64,000 bases of DNA from Erwinia sp. S63 (GTDB taxonomy: Bacteria; Pseudomonadota; Gammaproteobacteria; Enterobacterales; Enterobacteriaceae), in assembly GCF_016625195.1 (NCBI RefSeq), contig NZ_JACVUP010000001.1, forward strand, positions 620,001 to 684,000, given 5' to 3'. Positions within the stretch are counted from its first letter, which is position 1. The number at the start of each line of letters is the position of its first letter. Below, in pieces: positions 40,500-49,986 of the stretch. Below the pieces are notes generated by a model. That model was not told the origin of the DNA. It searched no databases and was given only the letters and a program-made list of their open reading frames with translations. The position numbers and the translations under genes are program-made.

Positions 40500-41132
40500 A
40501 TGAAACTGGCAAAATGCGCATTGCTACTGGCTATGGCTATCCCGCAACTGGCACTGGCCCATCAGGCAGGTGATTTTTTCATGCGTGCCGGTAGCGCGAC
40601 TGTTCGTCCAACCGAAGGCTCTGACAATGTGCTGGGTATGGGCGGCTTTAACGTCAGCAACGACACCCAGCTGGGACTGACCTTCACCTATATGGCAACG
40701 GACAACATCGGTGTGGAGCTGCTGGCAGCGACACCGTTCCGTCATAAGGTTGGCCTCGGTGCCACCGGAAATCTGGCCACTGTGCGCCAGCTGCCGCCGA
40801 CGCTGATGGCACAGTATTATTTCTTCGATAGCCGCAGCCCGGTGCGCCCGTATGTTGGCGTGGGTATCAACTACACCACGTTCTACGATGCCAAATTTAA
40901 TCAAACCGGCCAGGACGCGGGCTTGAGCGATTTAAGCGTCAAAGATTCCTGGGGTGTGGCAGGTCAGGTGGGGATGGATTATCAAATCAACCGCGACTGG
41001 ATGCTGAACGCCTCACTTTGGTACATGGACATTGATACCGAAGTGAAATTTAAAGCCAACGGTGAACAACAGAATATCAACACGCGCATCGATCCGTGGG
41101 TGTTCTTCTTTGGTGTGGGTTACCGTTTCTGA
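40500..41132 (+). CDS. ompW: Outer-membrane protein W
   Basis: 210 residues. The signal peptide covers residues 1-20 (CALLLAMAIPQLALA), followed by HQAGDFFMRAGSATVRP, the standard OmpW start. The 8-stranded barrel ends in DPWVFFFGVGYRF, with the C-terminal Phe needed for assembly. ATG 40500 has AAGGAG upstream. It forms a narrow hydrophobic channel for small molecules. FNR control is expected from the upstream site. Confidence 0.97.
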   Translation: MKLAKCALLLAMAIPQLALAHQAGDFFMRAGSATVRPTEGSDNVLGMGGFNVSNDTQLGLTFTYMATDNIGVELLAATPFRHKVGLGATGNLATVRQLPPTLMAQYYFFDSRSPVRPYVGVGINYTTFYDAKFNQTGQDAGLSDLSVKDSWGVAGQVGMDYQINRDWMLNASLWYMDIDTEVKFKANGEQQNINTRIDPWVFFFGVGYRF

Positions 41133-41150
41133 GGCACCCGCTGAAATACA

Positions 41151-41172
41151 ACGGGCGACCCAAAGGCCGCCC
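41151..41172. terminator. Hairpin between ompW and the BON lipoprotein gene
   Basis: Stem GGGCGACC / GGCCGCCC with one mismatch and loop CAAA. On the minus strand it is followed by GTTGTATTTC, which makes it a weak terminator for the BON gene as well as for ompW. Confidence 0.55.
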
Positions 41173-41192
41173 GCTGCAGTATCGATACGCTA

Positions 41193-41507
41193 TTACTTAA
41201 TCTGCATATTGTTAACCACAGATTTAACCCCTGCCACGCTGCGGGTCACCGTCACTGCACGGTTCGCCATCTGCGGTGAGCTAACAAAGCCGCTTAATTG
41301 TACTTTCCCTTTAAAGGTTTCGACGTTGATCTCGGTGGATTTCAGCGAGTCGTCATTCAACAACTGCGCCTTAACCTTGGTGGTGATCACCGTATCATCG
41401 ATATAGCCGCCGGTTCCTTCCTTTGTGGCTGTCGGTGCGCAGGCGCTAAGTGTGATCGCCATGACCGCAGCCATTAATAATCCTGCAACGACTTTAAAAA
41501 AATTCAT
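41193..41507 (-). CDS. BON-domain lipoprotein
   Basis: 104 residues. The signal peptide and lipobox LSAC put a lipid-modified Cys at residue 23, and the following Ala gives no inner-membrane Asp signal, so outer-membrane anchoring is expected. One BON domain covers about residues 35-100 (DDTVITTKVKAQLLNDDSLK, VQLSGFVSS, AGVKSVVNNM). Relatives include OsmY and DolP, which bind phospholipid or help envelope stability. E. coli has yciEFG at this place, so the gene is local to this lineage. Confidence 0.9.
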   Translation of the reverse strand: MNFFKVVAGLLMAAVMAITLSACAPTATKEGTGGYIDDTVITTKVKAQLLNDDSLKSTEINVETFKGKVQLSGFVSSPQMANRAVTVTRSVAGVKSVVNNMQIK

Positions 41508-41756
41508 TGGTTATCTCCCTGTCTTAGATGAAGTTTCACCGCAACGAGACGGTGCGATTAATTGTGGTATGCGCTTTGCAAATCGGCAAATCGCGGAGAG
41601 TGAAAAAGTTGGAAATACGCCACTTTTACCACTTATTGATCCAATGACGGCAGCAAGGCAAACGGTAAGCTGGAACAGCAGGGCAAAACTGATATTAAAA
41701 CAACAAGACAAAGAGCCGAGGCGTGCCGATACAGGCACCTGGCAGGGAAAACAATA

Positions 41757-42194
41757 ATGAAAAAACGTGCCATTCTGACGATAGCCACAATTAGCTATCT
41801 GTCCTACCTCCAGCTGTTTGCTTCACAGAATTTGCCGGTGCCCAGCGCGCAGGCAGAACCCTTGATCAACCCGCATGTTGGCACCCTGTGTAAGGCCGCT
41901 GCCGCAATTAGTTTTGGCCGCAACTTCAAAATTATGCAGCTGGACAAAGTGGATGAGCAGGGCGTCGCGTGGGTGCACTATATCCGACTCTCCGATCAAT
42001 CACGCTGGGCGGTGCGCTGTAGGCTCCAGGGCGATAGGGTAATCTGGATGTCTGATAATCCGGATAGCAGTGGTCGCTGGCGCGATGGACCCGAAGACGA
42101 GAAGCTGACATGGCAAATCAGAAACGACAAGCTGACGATGAAGCTGACATACCCTGATGGTTCAGGCGACGAGCAGACGTTCAGACTGGAATAA
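41757..42194 (+). CDS. Exported protein of unknown function
   Basis: 145 residues. A hydrophobic N-terminus (AILTIATISYLSYLQLFA) is followed by PSAQAEP, a plausible cleavage site near residue 33, so the protein should be secreted or periplasmic. The mature part is small and beta-rich with two cysteines (Cys45 in VGTLCKAAAA, Cys88 in AVRCRLQG) that could form a disulfide. The block WVHYIRLSDQSRWAVRCRL and the acidic end DGSGDEQTFRLE are distinctive. I do not recognise the family. It is convergent with trpA. Confidence 0.8.
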   Translation: MKKRAILTIATISYLSYLQLFASQNLPVPSAQAEPLINPHVGTLCKAAAAISFGRNFKIMQLDKVDEQGVAWVHYIRLSDQSRWAVRCRLQGDRVIWMSDNPDSSGRWRDGPEDEKLTWQIRNDKLTMKLTYPDGSGDEQTFRLE

Positions 42195-42201
42195 TCAAGA
42201 G

Positions 42202-42233
42202 AAGACCCTATCCGCCATCGCGAACAGGGTCTT
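42202..42233. other. Hairpin between the exported protein and trpA
   Basis: Arms AAGACCCT / AGGGTCTT with a 16-nt loop, 5 nt before the trpA stop region. There is no T-run, so termination activity is uncertain. Confidence 0.45.
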
Positions 42234-42239
42234 GAGGAT

Positions 42240-43043
42240 TTAGCGCGTGCCAGCTTTCAGATCGCTGACAAACGCTTTCAGTTCAGCTAACAGCTTGATG
42301 GGATCGTTCTGGTTACGTTCGATAATCTTCACGATGGCCGAGCCCGAAATGGCACCCGCTGCGCCCGCTGCGATGGCTTCTTTCACCTGGCTGGCTTCTG
42401 AGATACCAAAGCCCTGTAAGGGTGGAGCAGCATGGTATTCACGCAGTTTATCAATCAGATGATTCAGCGGCTGGCTGGCGCGATTCTCTGCGCCGGTGAC
42501 GCCTGCGCGCGACAGCAGATAGGTATAACCGCGGCCGTGTGAGGCGATCTCACGCAGTAAATCATCATCCGCATTCGGTGGGCAGATGAAGATTGGCGCA
42601 ACGTTATGGCGCATCGCTGCCTGTCGGAACGGCGCAGACTCTTCCACCGGCACATCCGCCACCAGCACGGAATCAACGCCGACGGCTTCACACTGCGCGT
42701 AAAAGTTGTCGATGCCTTTGCTGAACACCAGATTAGCGTACATCAACAGCCCAATCGGCAGTTCGGGATACTTCTGGCGCACGGCGGCAAGGATCTCGAA
42801 ACACTGCGCGACGGTGGTACCCGCCGCGAAAGCTCGCAAGGTTGCGCCCTGAATCGTTGGGCCATCCGCCAGCGGATCGGAGAAAGGAATGCCCAGCTCT
42901 AACGCATCGGCTCCGCCTGCTACCAATGTATCAATGATCTTCAGCGATAACTCAGGGGTCGGATCGCCAAGGGTCACGAAAGGAACAAAAGCGCCTTCTT
43001 TCTTCGCCGACAGACGTTGAAACAGCTGATTATAACGTTCCAT
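42240..43043 (-). CDS. trpA: Tryptophan synthase alpha chain
   Basis: 267 residues. The catalytic Glu49 ([18 protein letters not shown]) and Asp60 are present, and the phosphate-binding [10 protein letters not shown] and [10 protein letters not shown] loops follow. It cleaves indole-3-glycerol phosphate and channels indole to TrpB. Its ATG overlaps the trpB stop region by one base, so the two are translated together. It is the last gene of the trp operon. Confidence 0.98.
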   Translation of the reverse strand: MERYNQLFQRLSAKKEGAFVPFVTLGDPTPELSLKIIDTLVAGGADALELGIPFSDPLADGPTIQGATLRAFAAGTTVAQCFEILAAVRQKYPELPIGLLMYANLVFSKGIDNFYAQCEAVGVDSVLVADVPVEESAPFRQAAMRHNVAPIFICPPNADDDLLREIASHGRGYTYLLSRAGVTGAENRASQPLNHLIDKLREYHAAPPLQGFGISEASQVKEAIAAGAAGAISGSAIVKIIERNQNDPIKLLAELKAFVSDLKAGTR

Positions 43044-44236
43044 CAGATCTCTCCCTTAGCTTTCAAAATATCGTGAACGGTGAAGATGTCTTTGTCGCCG
43101 CGACCGGACAAGTTAACCACCAGCAACTGCTCTTTCTCTGGGTTCTCGCGGATCATTTTCAGGGCGTGCGCCAGAGCATGAGAGGATTCCAGAGCCGGAA
43201 TAATGCCTTCTGCACGACACAATTCTTTGAACGCTGACAGCGCTTCATCATCGGTAATCGACACATACTCGGCGCGACCAATGCTGTTGAGATGGGCGTG
43301 CTGTGGGCCAACAGAAGGGAAATCGAGGCCGGCTGAGATCGAATAGGATTCTTCAATCTGGCCTTCCTCAGTCTGCATCATTGGCGCTTTCATGCCGAAG
43401 TAGATACCGACGCGACCGTGCTTGAGTGGCGCACCGTGTTCGCCGGTTTCGATGCCGTGACCCGCAGGTTCAACGCCGATCAGACCGACGCTGGTGTCAT
43501 CAATGAAATCAGCGAACATGCCGATGGCATTTGAACCGCCACCCACACAGGCCAGCACTGCATCCGGCAGACGACCTTCACGCTCCAGAATCTGCGCTTT
43601 GGTTTCTTCGCCAATCATGCGCTGGAACTCACGCACAATAGTCGGGAAGGGATGCGGACCCGCCGCCGTACCGAGCATATAGTGCGCGGTTTCGTAGCTG
43701 CCAGACCAGTCACGCAGCGCCTCATTACAGGCATCTTTCAGCGTGGCTGAACCGCTGTGCACCGGAATCACTTCCGCGCCCATCAAACGCATACGGAACA
43801 CGTTAGGTGACTGACGTTCAACGTCTTTTGCACCCATATAAATACGGCATTTCATGCCCAGCAGCGCGCACGCCAGTGCTGAAGCTACACCATGCTGGCC
43901 GGCGCCGGTCTCAGCGATAATTTCATTTTTACCCATGCGCTTAGCAAGCAGTGCCTGACCTAACACCTGGTTGGTTTTGTGCGCACCGCCGTGCAATAAA
44001 TCTTCACGCTTCAGATACAGGCGGGTTTTCGTGCCTTTGGTCAGATTGGTGCACAGCGTCAATGCGGTAGGACGACCGGCATAGTTTTTCAGCAGGTCGG
44101 TGAATTCAGCCTGAAATTCAGGATCGCGCTGCGCTTCGACAAAGGCGCTTTCCAACTGGCGCAGAGCGGGCATCAGAATCTGCGGTACATATTGACCGCC
44201 AAACTCGCCAAAGTAGGGATTCAATAACGTCGTCAT
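43043..44236 (-). CDS. trpB: Tryptophan synthase beta chain
   Basis: 397 residues. The pyridoxal-phosphate lysine is Lys87 in [15 protein letters not shown]. The GGGSNAIG phosphate loop and the serine-activating [10 protein letters not shown] are intact. It joins indole and serine to give tryptophan. The gene abuts trpA by one base, and a 44-nt gap with a GC hairpin separates it from trpC. Confidence 0.98.
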   Translation of the reverse strand: MTTLLNPYFGEFGGQYVPQILMPALRQLESAFVEAQRDPEFQAEFTDLLKNYAGRPTALTLCTNLTKGTKTRLYLKREDLLHGGAHKTNQVLGQALLAKRMGKNEIIAETGAGQHGVASALACALLGMKCRIYMGAKDVERQSPNVFRMRLMGAEVIPVHSGSATLKDACNEALRDWSGSYETAHYMLGTAAGPHPFPTIVREFQRMIGEETKAQILEREGRLPDAVLACVGGGSNAIGMFADFIDDTSVGLIGVEPAGHGIETGEHGAPLKHGRVGIYFGMKAPMMQTEEGQIEESYSISAGLDFPSVGPQHAHLNSIGRAEYVSITDDEALSAFKELCRAEGIIPALESSHALAHALKMIRENPEKEQLLVVNLSGRGDKDIFTVHDILKAKGEI

Positions 44237-44255
44237 CTTTCATCTTCCTTATGCG

Positions 44256-44273
44256 GCCCGCGCATCGGCGGGC
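44256..44273 (-). other. Intercistronic hairpin between trpC and trpB
   Basis: Stem GCCCGC / GCGGGC with loop of six nt in the 45-nt gap. It could influence mRNA stability or initiation of trpB; no T-run. Confidence 0.5.
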
Positions 44274-44281
44274 GAGCGAAA

Positions 44282-45649
44282 TTAATAGGCGCGCAGCGTG
44301 CGGAATACCGCCGCGACTTTACTGGCATCTTTGATACCGGGCGCAGATTCAACGCCGGAGTTAAAGTCCAGCCCGGCGCAGCCAAGTTGGGCAGCTTCTA
44401 CGCAGTTGTCTGCGCTTAATCCGCCGGCCAGCAGCACGTTGCTGAGATCTTCACCCTGCAGCAGTGACCAGTCGAATCGCTGTCCGCTGCCGCCCTGGCC
44501 ATTATCAAACACGTAACGATCCACATGCGGCCAATCGCGGGCTGGAAGGCTGCCGCTGATGCTCAGCGCCTTCCAAATCTTCACCTCTTCTGGCAGGGCG
44601 CTGCGCAGTTCTGCGACGAACGCCTGATCTTCATCACCATGCAGTTGCACTGCGGAAAGGTTAAGTGAGCTGGCTTGTGTGACAATGTCACTTACAGAGT
44701 TATTGCGGAATACGCCGACATACTTAAGTGGTGCAGCCGCTATGAGGTTTTGTGCTTGTTCAGCGCTGACTTTACGCGGTGAACCTTCGGCGAAAATCAC
44801 ACCGCCATAAATCGCGCCCGCTTCGTGTGCAATGCGCGCATCTTCAGGTCGGGTCAGGCCGCAGACTTTATTGTCGCCGAGCAACACGCGACGCACACCA
44901 GCATTGAGATCGGCTTCTTCCATCAGTGCGGAGCCAATCAGGAAGCCGTTGGCGAAGTGGCTCAACTCACGCACCTGCGCATAGTTATGGATGCCCGATT
45001 CGCTGATGACCGTCACACCGTGGCTTAAACGTGGCGCCAACTGGCGGGTGCGATTCAGATCAATGGACAGGTCGCGCAGGTCGCGGTTATTGATGCCGAC
45101 CACTTTTGCTTCCAGCGCAATGGCGCGTTCCAGTTCTTCTTCATTACTGACTTCGGTCAGTACGCCCATTTTCAGGCTATGTGCCACCGCGGCGAGTTGA
45201 CGATATTGCTCATCATCCAGCACCGACAGCATCAGCAGAATGGCATCGGCCTGATAGTGGCGCGCCAGGTAGATTTGGTAGGGATCGATAATAAAGTCTT
45301 TGCACAGTACCGGTTGAGTAATCGCGGCACTGACGATCGGCAGAAACTCAAAATCACCCTGGAAATACTTCTCGTCAGTTAAGACGGAAACGGCCGAGGC
45401 GTGATGACGATAAACGCCGGCGATGGTCGCAGGATCAAAATCTTCGCGGATCAAACCCTTCGACGGGGAGGCTTTTTTGCACTCCAGGATGAACACGGTG
45501 CGCGTGCCACGCAGCGCATCGTAAAAGTGGCGTCCTGCAGGCTGCAAGCTGTTCTGGAAGGTCGCCAGCGGCTGCTGTGCCTTGCGTGCTTCAACCCAGA
45601 CGGCTTTATCCTGAACAATTTTCTCTAAAACGGTGCCCTTGATACTCAT
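44282..45649 (-). CDS. trpC: Bifunctional TrpCF (indole-glycerol phosphate synthase / PRA isomerase)
   Basis: 455 residues, starting MSIKGTVLEKIVQDKAVWVEARK. The N-terminal TrpC domain (about 1-258) has FILECKKASPSKGLIR and VGINNRDL. The C-terminal TrpF domain (about 259-455) has VCGLTRPEDA, VGVFRN and LAGGLSADNC. The fusion is the same as in E. coli. The start at 45649 lies one nt after the trpD stop, consistent with coupling; a longer frame from 45745 would overlap trpD. Confidence 0.97.
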   Translation of the reverse strand: MSIKGTVLEKIVQDKAVWVEARKAQQPLATFQNSLQPAGRHFYDALRGTRTVFILECKKASPSKGLIREDFDPATIAGVYRHHASAVSVLTDEKYFQGDFEFLPIVSAAITQPVLCKDFIIDPYQIYLARHYQADAILLMLSVLDDEQYRQLAAVAHSLKMGVLTEVSNEEELERAIALEAKVVGINNRDLRDLSIDLNRTRQLAPRLSHGVTVISESGIHNYAQVRELSHFANGFLIGSALMEEADLNAGVRRVLLGDNKVCGLTRPEDARIAHEAGAIYGGVIFAEGSPRKVSAEQAQNLIAAAPLKYVGVFRNNSVSDIVTQASSLNLSAVQLHGDEDQAFVAELRSALPEEVKIWKALSISGSLPARDWPHVDRYVFDNGQGGSGQRFDWSLLQGEDLSNVLLAGGLSADNCVEAAQLGCAGLDFNSGVESAPGIKDASKVAAVFRTLRAY

Positions 45650-45650
45650 C

Positions 45651-46652
45651 TCATCCTCTCGCTGCCAGAGCAACAACGCGCTCGTAAGCCTGACCACTGC
45701 GAATTGCGGTGATGGCGCGCTGAGCGTTGTCGCGCAAATCTTCATTTCCGAATACTTTCAGCAATATTGCGACGTTCACCGCAACGGCCTGCTCATGGGC
45801 CGGCTGGCCTTTACCCTGGAGCAAACGCGCCAGAATGTCACGGTTTTCTTCCGGCGTGCCGCCCGCCAGGGCTTCTTTATCATGGAAGCCGAAACCGAAG
45901 TCTTCAGGCGTCAGCTGATAACTGGTGATTTCACCGTCACGCAGCTCAGCGACCTGGGTCGCACTGTGCAGCGCCACTTCATCCATACCGCCGCCATGCA
46001 CCACTGCCGCACGCTGATAGCCGAGCACCTTCAGGGTTTGGGCAATTGGCAGCACCAGTTCCGGACTGTACACGCCGATGACCGCCAGCGGTGGTCGCGC
46101 CGGGTTGATCAAGGGGCCCAGTACGTTAAACAAGGTGCGGGTTTTTAGCTGTTGACGCACCGGCATCGCGTGACGGAATCCGCTGTGATATTGCGGCGCA
46201 AACAGGAAGCAGACGTTAAGATCGTCCAGTGCCTTACGCGCTTTTTCAGCGGGCATATCCAGATCGATACCAAAAGCCGCCAGCAAATCGGACGAGCCGG
46301 ATTTGCTCGACACGCTACGATTGCCGTGCTTGGCCACTTTCAGCCCACAGGTTGCGGCGACAAAGGCGCTGGCGGTGGAGATGTTAATGCTGTTGCTGCC
46401 GTCACCGCCGGTGCCAACGATATCGGCGAAAGTGTAATCCGGACGCGGGAACGGTTTCGCATCTTCCAGCAGTGCCGTAGCGGCACCTGCGATCTCTTCC
46501 GGGCGCTCGCCACGGACTTTCATCGCAATCAGCGCAGCGGCTAGTTGGGTCGGCTCCAGCTGACCTTTAATAATGGCGCTAAACAGCTGATGGCTTTCCG
46601 CCTGGCTCAGGGTTTGTGCCTGGTAAAGTTTTTCCAGAATAGTTTGCATCAT
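45651..46652 (-). CDS. trpD: Anthranilate phosphoribosyltransferase
   Basis: 333 residues. The phosphoribosyl-binding [14 protein letters not shown] and the Lys/Arg-rich [15 protein letters not shown] motif are intact. It attaches phosphoribose to anthranilate. Here it is a free-standing enzyme; in E. coli it is fused to TrpG. The gap to trpG is only 10 nt. Two adjacent ATG codons (46652, 46649) could serve as start. Confidence 0.97.
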   Translation of the reverse strand: MMQTILEKLYQAQTLSQAESHQLFSAIIKGQLEPTQLAAALIAMKVRGERPEEIAGAATALLEDAKPFPRPDYTFADIVGTGGDGSNSINISTASAFVAATCGLKVAKHGNRSVSSKSGSSDLLAAFGIDLDMPAEKARKALDDLNVCFLFAPQYHSGFRHAMPVRQQLKTRTLFNVLGPLINPARPPLAVIGVYSPELVLPIAQTLKVLGYQRAAVVHGGGMDEVALHSATQVAELRDGEITSYQLTPEDFGFGFHDKEALAGGTPEENRDILARLLQGKGQPAHEQAVAVNVAILLKVFGNEDLRDNAQRAITAIRSGQAYERVVALAARG

Positions 46653-46662
46653 AATCTCCCTA

Positions 46663-47244
46663 TTATTTCGCCAGCGCCCAGGCCAGCGTTTGCTCTAACA
46701 AACGTGCGCCCTGGGTGGTGAGAATGGATTCGGGGTGGAACTGGAAGCCACACACTCGGTCAGCATCGTGACGGACAGCCATCACCATGCCGTTGTAGCT
46801 GGCGTTAACGGTCAATTCGGCTGGCGTGTTGCTGCCCACCAGCGAGTGATAACGGGCCACCGGCAAGGGATTGCTCAGGCCGGTAAACATCGCTTCACCA
46901 TCATGATTAATCGAAGAGGCTTTGCCGTGCAGAATCTCGCCGGCCTGGCCTACGTGACCACCATAGGCCTCAACAATCGCCTGATGGCCGAGGCAGATGC
47001 CGATAATCGGCAGACGACCACGCAGTGCTTGCAGTAACGCAGGCATGCAGCCGGCATCTTTCGGCGCGCCGGGGCCTGGCGAGAGCATCAGCACCGGATT
47101 TTCCATCTGCTGCAGTCGTTCAATCAGCACTTCAGCCGGCACGTTATTGCGGTAAATCACCACGTTGTGACCAAAGGTGCGCAGCTGATCAACGAGGTTA
47201 TAGGTAAAGGAGTCGATGTTATCGAGCAACAGGATATCGGCCAT
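46663..47244 (-). CDS. trpG: Anthranilate synthase glutamine amidotransferase subunit
   Basis: 193 residues, starting [20 protein letters not shown]. The catalytic Cys84 is in [15 protein letters not shown], and the His/Glu pair is in FQFHPESI. It supplies ammonia from glutamine to TrpE. The ATG overlaps the trpE stop as TGATG, the usual coupling. A separate TrpG is typical of Serratia and Erwiniaceae rather than E. coli. Confidence 0.97.
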   Translation of the reverse strand: MADILLLDNIDSFTYNLVDQLRTFGHNVVIYRNNVPAEVLIERLQQMENPVLMLSPGPGAPKDAGCMPALLQALRGRLPIIGICLGHQAIVEAYGGHVGQAGEILHGKASSINHDGEAMFTGLSNPLPVARYHSLVGSNTPAELTVNASYNGMVMAVRHDADRVCGFQFHPESILTTQGARLLEQTLAWALAK

Positions 47245-48806
47245 CAGAAAATCTCCTTGCAATGATGGGCTGTGGCGATGGCACGTAATACCGCGCGCGC
47301 TTTATTGCGGCTTTCATCCGCTTCAGCCTGAGGCTGGGAATCCAGTACCACACCGGCACCGGCTTGCACTGTGGCAACGCCATCTTCCACCCATGCGGAA
47401 CGAATCACGATGCAGGTATCCAGATCGCCGTGCGCAGTGAAATAGCCGACCGCTCCGCCGTAGCTGCCGCGACGGGTGCCTTCTTTCTCAGCAATCAACT
47501 GCATGGCACGCACTTTTGGCGCGCCGCTTAAGGTGCCCATGTTCATACAGGCGCGATAGGCGTGCAGGACGTCGAGATCGTCACGCAGCGTGCCGACTAC
47601 ACGAGAAACGAGGTGCATCACGAAAGAGTAACGGTCAACCTTGGTCAGGTCCGCGACATAGCGGCTGCCAGGCACGCAGATGCGAGCCAGATCGTTACGC
47701 GCCAGATCCACCAGCATCAGGTGTTCCGCCAGCTCTTTATGGTCGGTGCGCATTTCCAGTTCGATACGGCTGTCGAGATCGCGGTCCAGTGAGCCATCGG
47801 CATGACGTCCGCGTGGACGCGTACCGGCAATCGGGTAGATCTCAATCTGACGAGAAGTGGCGTCATATTTCAGTGAGCTTTCAGGTGATGCGCCAAACAG
47901 GGCAAAGTCCTGATCCTGCATAAAGAACATGTACGGACTTGGATTGCTGTGTTTCAGCGTATCGTAAGCGGCCAGTGGAGAAGGGCACGGCAGGGAGAAG
48001 CGGCGCGATGGCACCACCTGAAAGATTTCGCCGATGCGAATCGCTTCCTGCATCTCACGCACCACACTGCAATACTCTTCATCGCTCTGATTGGTGCTCA
48101 GTGCCATTTGCTCTACACGCTGCACCGGTAAAGCCGGTGCAGGCTGTGTCATTTGACCACGCAGCTGCTCGACACGACTCTGCAGGCGCTGGAATTCGCT
48201 GGTGGAGGGGCTGAACAGACTGGCCTGCAGGCGAGCGCTGCACGTCTGGTGATCAATCACCAGCAGGGTTTCTGCCAGGTAGAAGCAGTAATCCGGGCAG
48301 CTTTGCTCATTACGCAGCTCGGGTAAATCTTCAAATCCTGCCACCAAATCATAAGCAAACAGGCCGCCGAGGAACATCGCTTCACGCTCTTCCTCTGGGC
48401 TGTTCACCAGTTGCGGAATCAGGCGCAGCGCGTCGAAAACAGACAATGCTTTCAGACGTGAATCTTCATCGTGTAACCCCTGAGGCAGTGGGAAATGCAG
48501 CACGCGGCCATCCGGGCGCGCTTCAATGCTGACATCCTTCGGCAACGCTTCATCCAGCAGCGGCAGAATGGTGCGGCCGTTTTCAGACAGCGCCTGTAAC
48601 GTCACGACGTTACCCAGAGCGCTGATGCGCAGGGCGCTATCCACAATCAGTAAGCTTTTCAGGTTCTTTTTGCTGTCGATATCGGCAGATTCAAGCAGCA
48701 GCGTTGCTGGACGTGCGCCGCAAATTTGATGGAACACTGCGGCCGGATCTTCGCGGTAGGGCGCGGTACCGGTAATCAACTTCAATGTAGGTTTCGCATT
48801 AGCCAT
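47244..48806 (-). CDS. trpE: Anthranilate synthase component I
   Basis: 520 residues. The N-terminal tryptophan-binding [18 protein letters not shown] motif indicates feedback inhibition. The chorismate-binding domain has [27 protein letters not shown] and [13 protein letters not shown] with GGAVGY. It makes anthranilate with TrpG. The ATG follows AGAGATTACAAT, as in the E. coli trp leader. It begins the operon after the attenuator. Confidence 0.98.
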   Translation of the reverse strand: MANAKPTLKLITGTAPYREDPAAVFHQICGARPATLLLESADIDSKKNLKSLLIVDSALRISALGNVVTLQALSENGRTILPLLDEALPKDVSIEARPDGRVLHFPLPQGLHDEDSRLKALSVFDALRLIPQLVNSPEEEREAMFLGGLFAYDLVAGFEDLPELRNEQSCPDYCFYLAETLLVIDHQTCSARLQASLFSPSTSEFQRLQSRVEQLRGQMTQPAPALPVQRVEQMALSTNQSDEEYCSVVREMQEAIRIGEIFQVVPSRRFSLPCPSPLAAYDTLKHSNPSPYMFFMQDQDFALFGASPESSLKYDATSRQIEIYPIAGTRPRGRHADGSLDRDLDSRIELEMRTDHKELAEHLMLVDLARNDLARICVPGSRYVADLTKVDRYSFVMHLVSRVVGTLRDDLDVLHAYRACMNMGTLSGAPKVRAMQLIAEKEGTRRGSYGGAVGYFTAHGDLDTCIVIRSAWVEDGVATVQAGAGVVLDSQPQAEADESRNKARAVLRAIATAHHCKEIF

Positions 48807-48830
48807 TATTGTAATCTCTGAATTTCGCTC

Positions 48831-48858
48831 AAAAAAAAGCCCGCTCGATGGCGGGCTC
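48831..48858 (-). terminator. trp attenuator
   Basis: On the minus strand, stem AGCCCGC / GCGGGCT with loop CATCGA, followed by eight T. It is the classical 3:4 terminator, 25 nt before trpE and 18 nt after the trpL stop. It mirrors the E. coli attenuator. Confidence 0.95.
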
Positions 48859-48875
48859 AGGTATCTGCACAGCGG

Positions 48876-48959
48876 TTACGCATGTTGTGCACGACGACGT
48901 CGCCCGTTAAAGGGATTATCGCGCCACCAACCATTTGCATGCGTACCAAAAATAGCCAT
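48876..48959 (-). CDS. trpL: trp operon leader peptide, long form
   Basis: 27 residues, starting MAIFGTHANGWWRDNPFNG and ending RRRRAQHA. Tandem Trp codons are at residues 11 and 12. The E. coli peptide has 14 residues with the stop soon after WWRTS; here the reading frame continues through the segment AACGGGCG and stops at the conserved CATGCGTAA. This places the antiterminator arm inside the translated region. The frame is checked codon by codon; translation itself is inferred. Confidence 0.88.
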   Translation of the reverse strand: MAIFGTHANGWWRDNPFNGRRRRAQHA

Positions 48960-48983
48960 GATGAAATACCCGTTACGTGTGAA

Positions 48984-49007
48984 CTTGTGTACTAGTTAAC
49001 TGGTTCG
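48984..49007 (-). promoter_or_regulatory. trp operator (TrpR binding site)
   Basis: Almost identical to the E. coli trp operator: the core CTAGTTAAC (48992-49000 on the plus strand) sits in a near-palindrome of ACTAGTTAACTGGT. It overlaps the -10 box. TrpR-tryptophan should repress transcription here. Confidence 0.9.
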
Positions 49008-49022
49008 GGTGAAAAAAGTCAA
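48994..49022 (-). promoter_or_regulatory. trp promoter
   Basis: Minus-strand -35 TTGACT (49017-49022) and -10 TTAACT (48994-48999) separated by 17 nt. Both match the E. coli trp promoter hexamers (TTGACA, TTAACT) closely. Confidence 0.9.
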
Positions 49023-49089
49023 TACTCTTTTTCAGTCAGGGTCAAAATCGTTATCATGCCAGCCGAGTTAAGTTGCTGCTGGAGTTACC

Positions 49090-49974
49090 TTGTCGGATAT
49101 TGCCCGTTTTCCCCTTTACGATTTACACAGTCATACCCAGGCGTCTGACGGTTTGCTGACTCCTACCGAGCTGGTGCTACGTGCCGTCGAGATGAAGGTT
49201 GGGGTGCTGGCGATTACCGATCACGACACCGTTGCTGGCGTAGCCGAAGCACAAGCCGCCGCGCTGCAACAGGATCTGCCGATTCGCATTCTGGCCGGAT
49301 TAGAAGCCTCTACGCTGTGGGAAAATCACGAAATTCATATTGTGGGTTTGAATGTGGATTGCCAGCATCCAGCGCTGACGTCATTTCTGGCCCACCAGCA
49401 TCAATGCCGTGCTGATCGTGCGCTGTTAATCGCCGAACGGCTAGAACGTGCGCGCATTCCTGATGCGCTGGCAGGGGCGCAACGTCTGGCACAGGGCGGT
49501 GTGATCACCCGCGGTCATTTTGCCCGTTATCTGGTTGAGATCGGCAAAGCCGATAACATGGCACAGGTGTTCAAGAACTACCTTGCCCGGGGGAAAACCG
49601 GCTACGTGCCGCCGCAATGGTGTACAATTAAACAAGCTATTGATGCCATTCATCATTCTGGTGGCGTGGCGGTACTTGCGCATCCGGGTCGCTATGGTTT
49701 GTCCGCGAAGTGGCTCAAACGACTGATTGCCCATTTCGCTGAAGTCGGTGGTGATGCAATGGAAGTGGCACAGTGTCAGCAGGCACCAAACGAACGCACG
49801 CAACTCGCGACCTATGCGCGCGACAATAAGCTGGCGGGATCGCAGGGATCAGATTTTCACCAACCCTGTCCGTGGATAGAACTGGGGCGCAAGTTATGGC
49901 TGCCGGGCGGCGTTGAACCCATCTGGGAACGCTTTCCCGCGCTAGCGCCCGCCGTGGCTATTGCAGACAGGTGA
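49090..49974 (+). CDS. rnm: YciV/Rnm, PHP-domain 5'-3' exoribonuclease/phosphoesterase
   Basis: 294 residues with a TTG start at 49090, preceded by GGAGTTACC. PHP metal motifs are intact: DLHSHTQASDG, ITDHDTVAG, ENHEIHIVGLN, and GSDFHQPCPW near the C-terminus. E. coli YciV matures 5S rRNA and removes 5' nucleotides from short RNA. It is divergent from the trp operon and is followed by yciO 12 nt later, as in E. coli. The TTG start is unusual but no ATG fits the conserved beginning. Confidence 0.93.
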   Translation: MSDIARFPLYDLHSHTQASDGLLTPTELVLRAVEMKVGVLAITDHDTVAGVAEAQAAALQQDLPIRILAGLEASTLWENHEIHIVGLNVDCQHPALTSFLAHQHQCRADRALLIAERLERARIPDALAGAQRLAQGGVITRGHFARYLVEIGKADNMAQVFKNYLARGKTGYVPPQWCTIKQAIDAIHHSGGVAVLAHPGRYGLSAKWLKRLIAHFAEVGGDAMEVAQCQQAPNERTQLATYARDNKLAGSQGSDFHQPCPWIELGRKLWLPGGVEPIWERFPALAPAVAIADR

Positions 49975-49986
49975 CATGAGGTTTTT

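Noticed and set aside
41425..41757. A 110-codon frame on the plus strand ending at the start of the exported-protein gene
   Set aside because: Its first part is antisense to the BON lipoprotein, and the rest covers the likely promoter region. No similarity or ribosome site; the overlap with the next ATG is probably chance.
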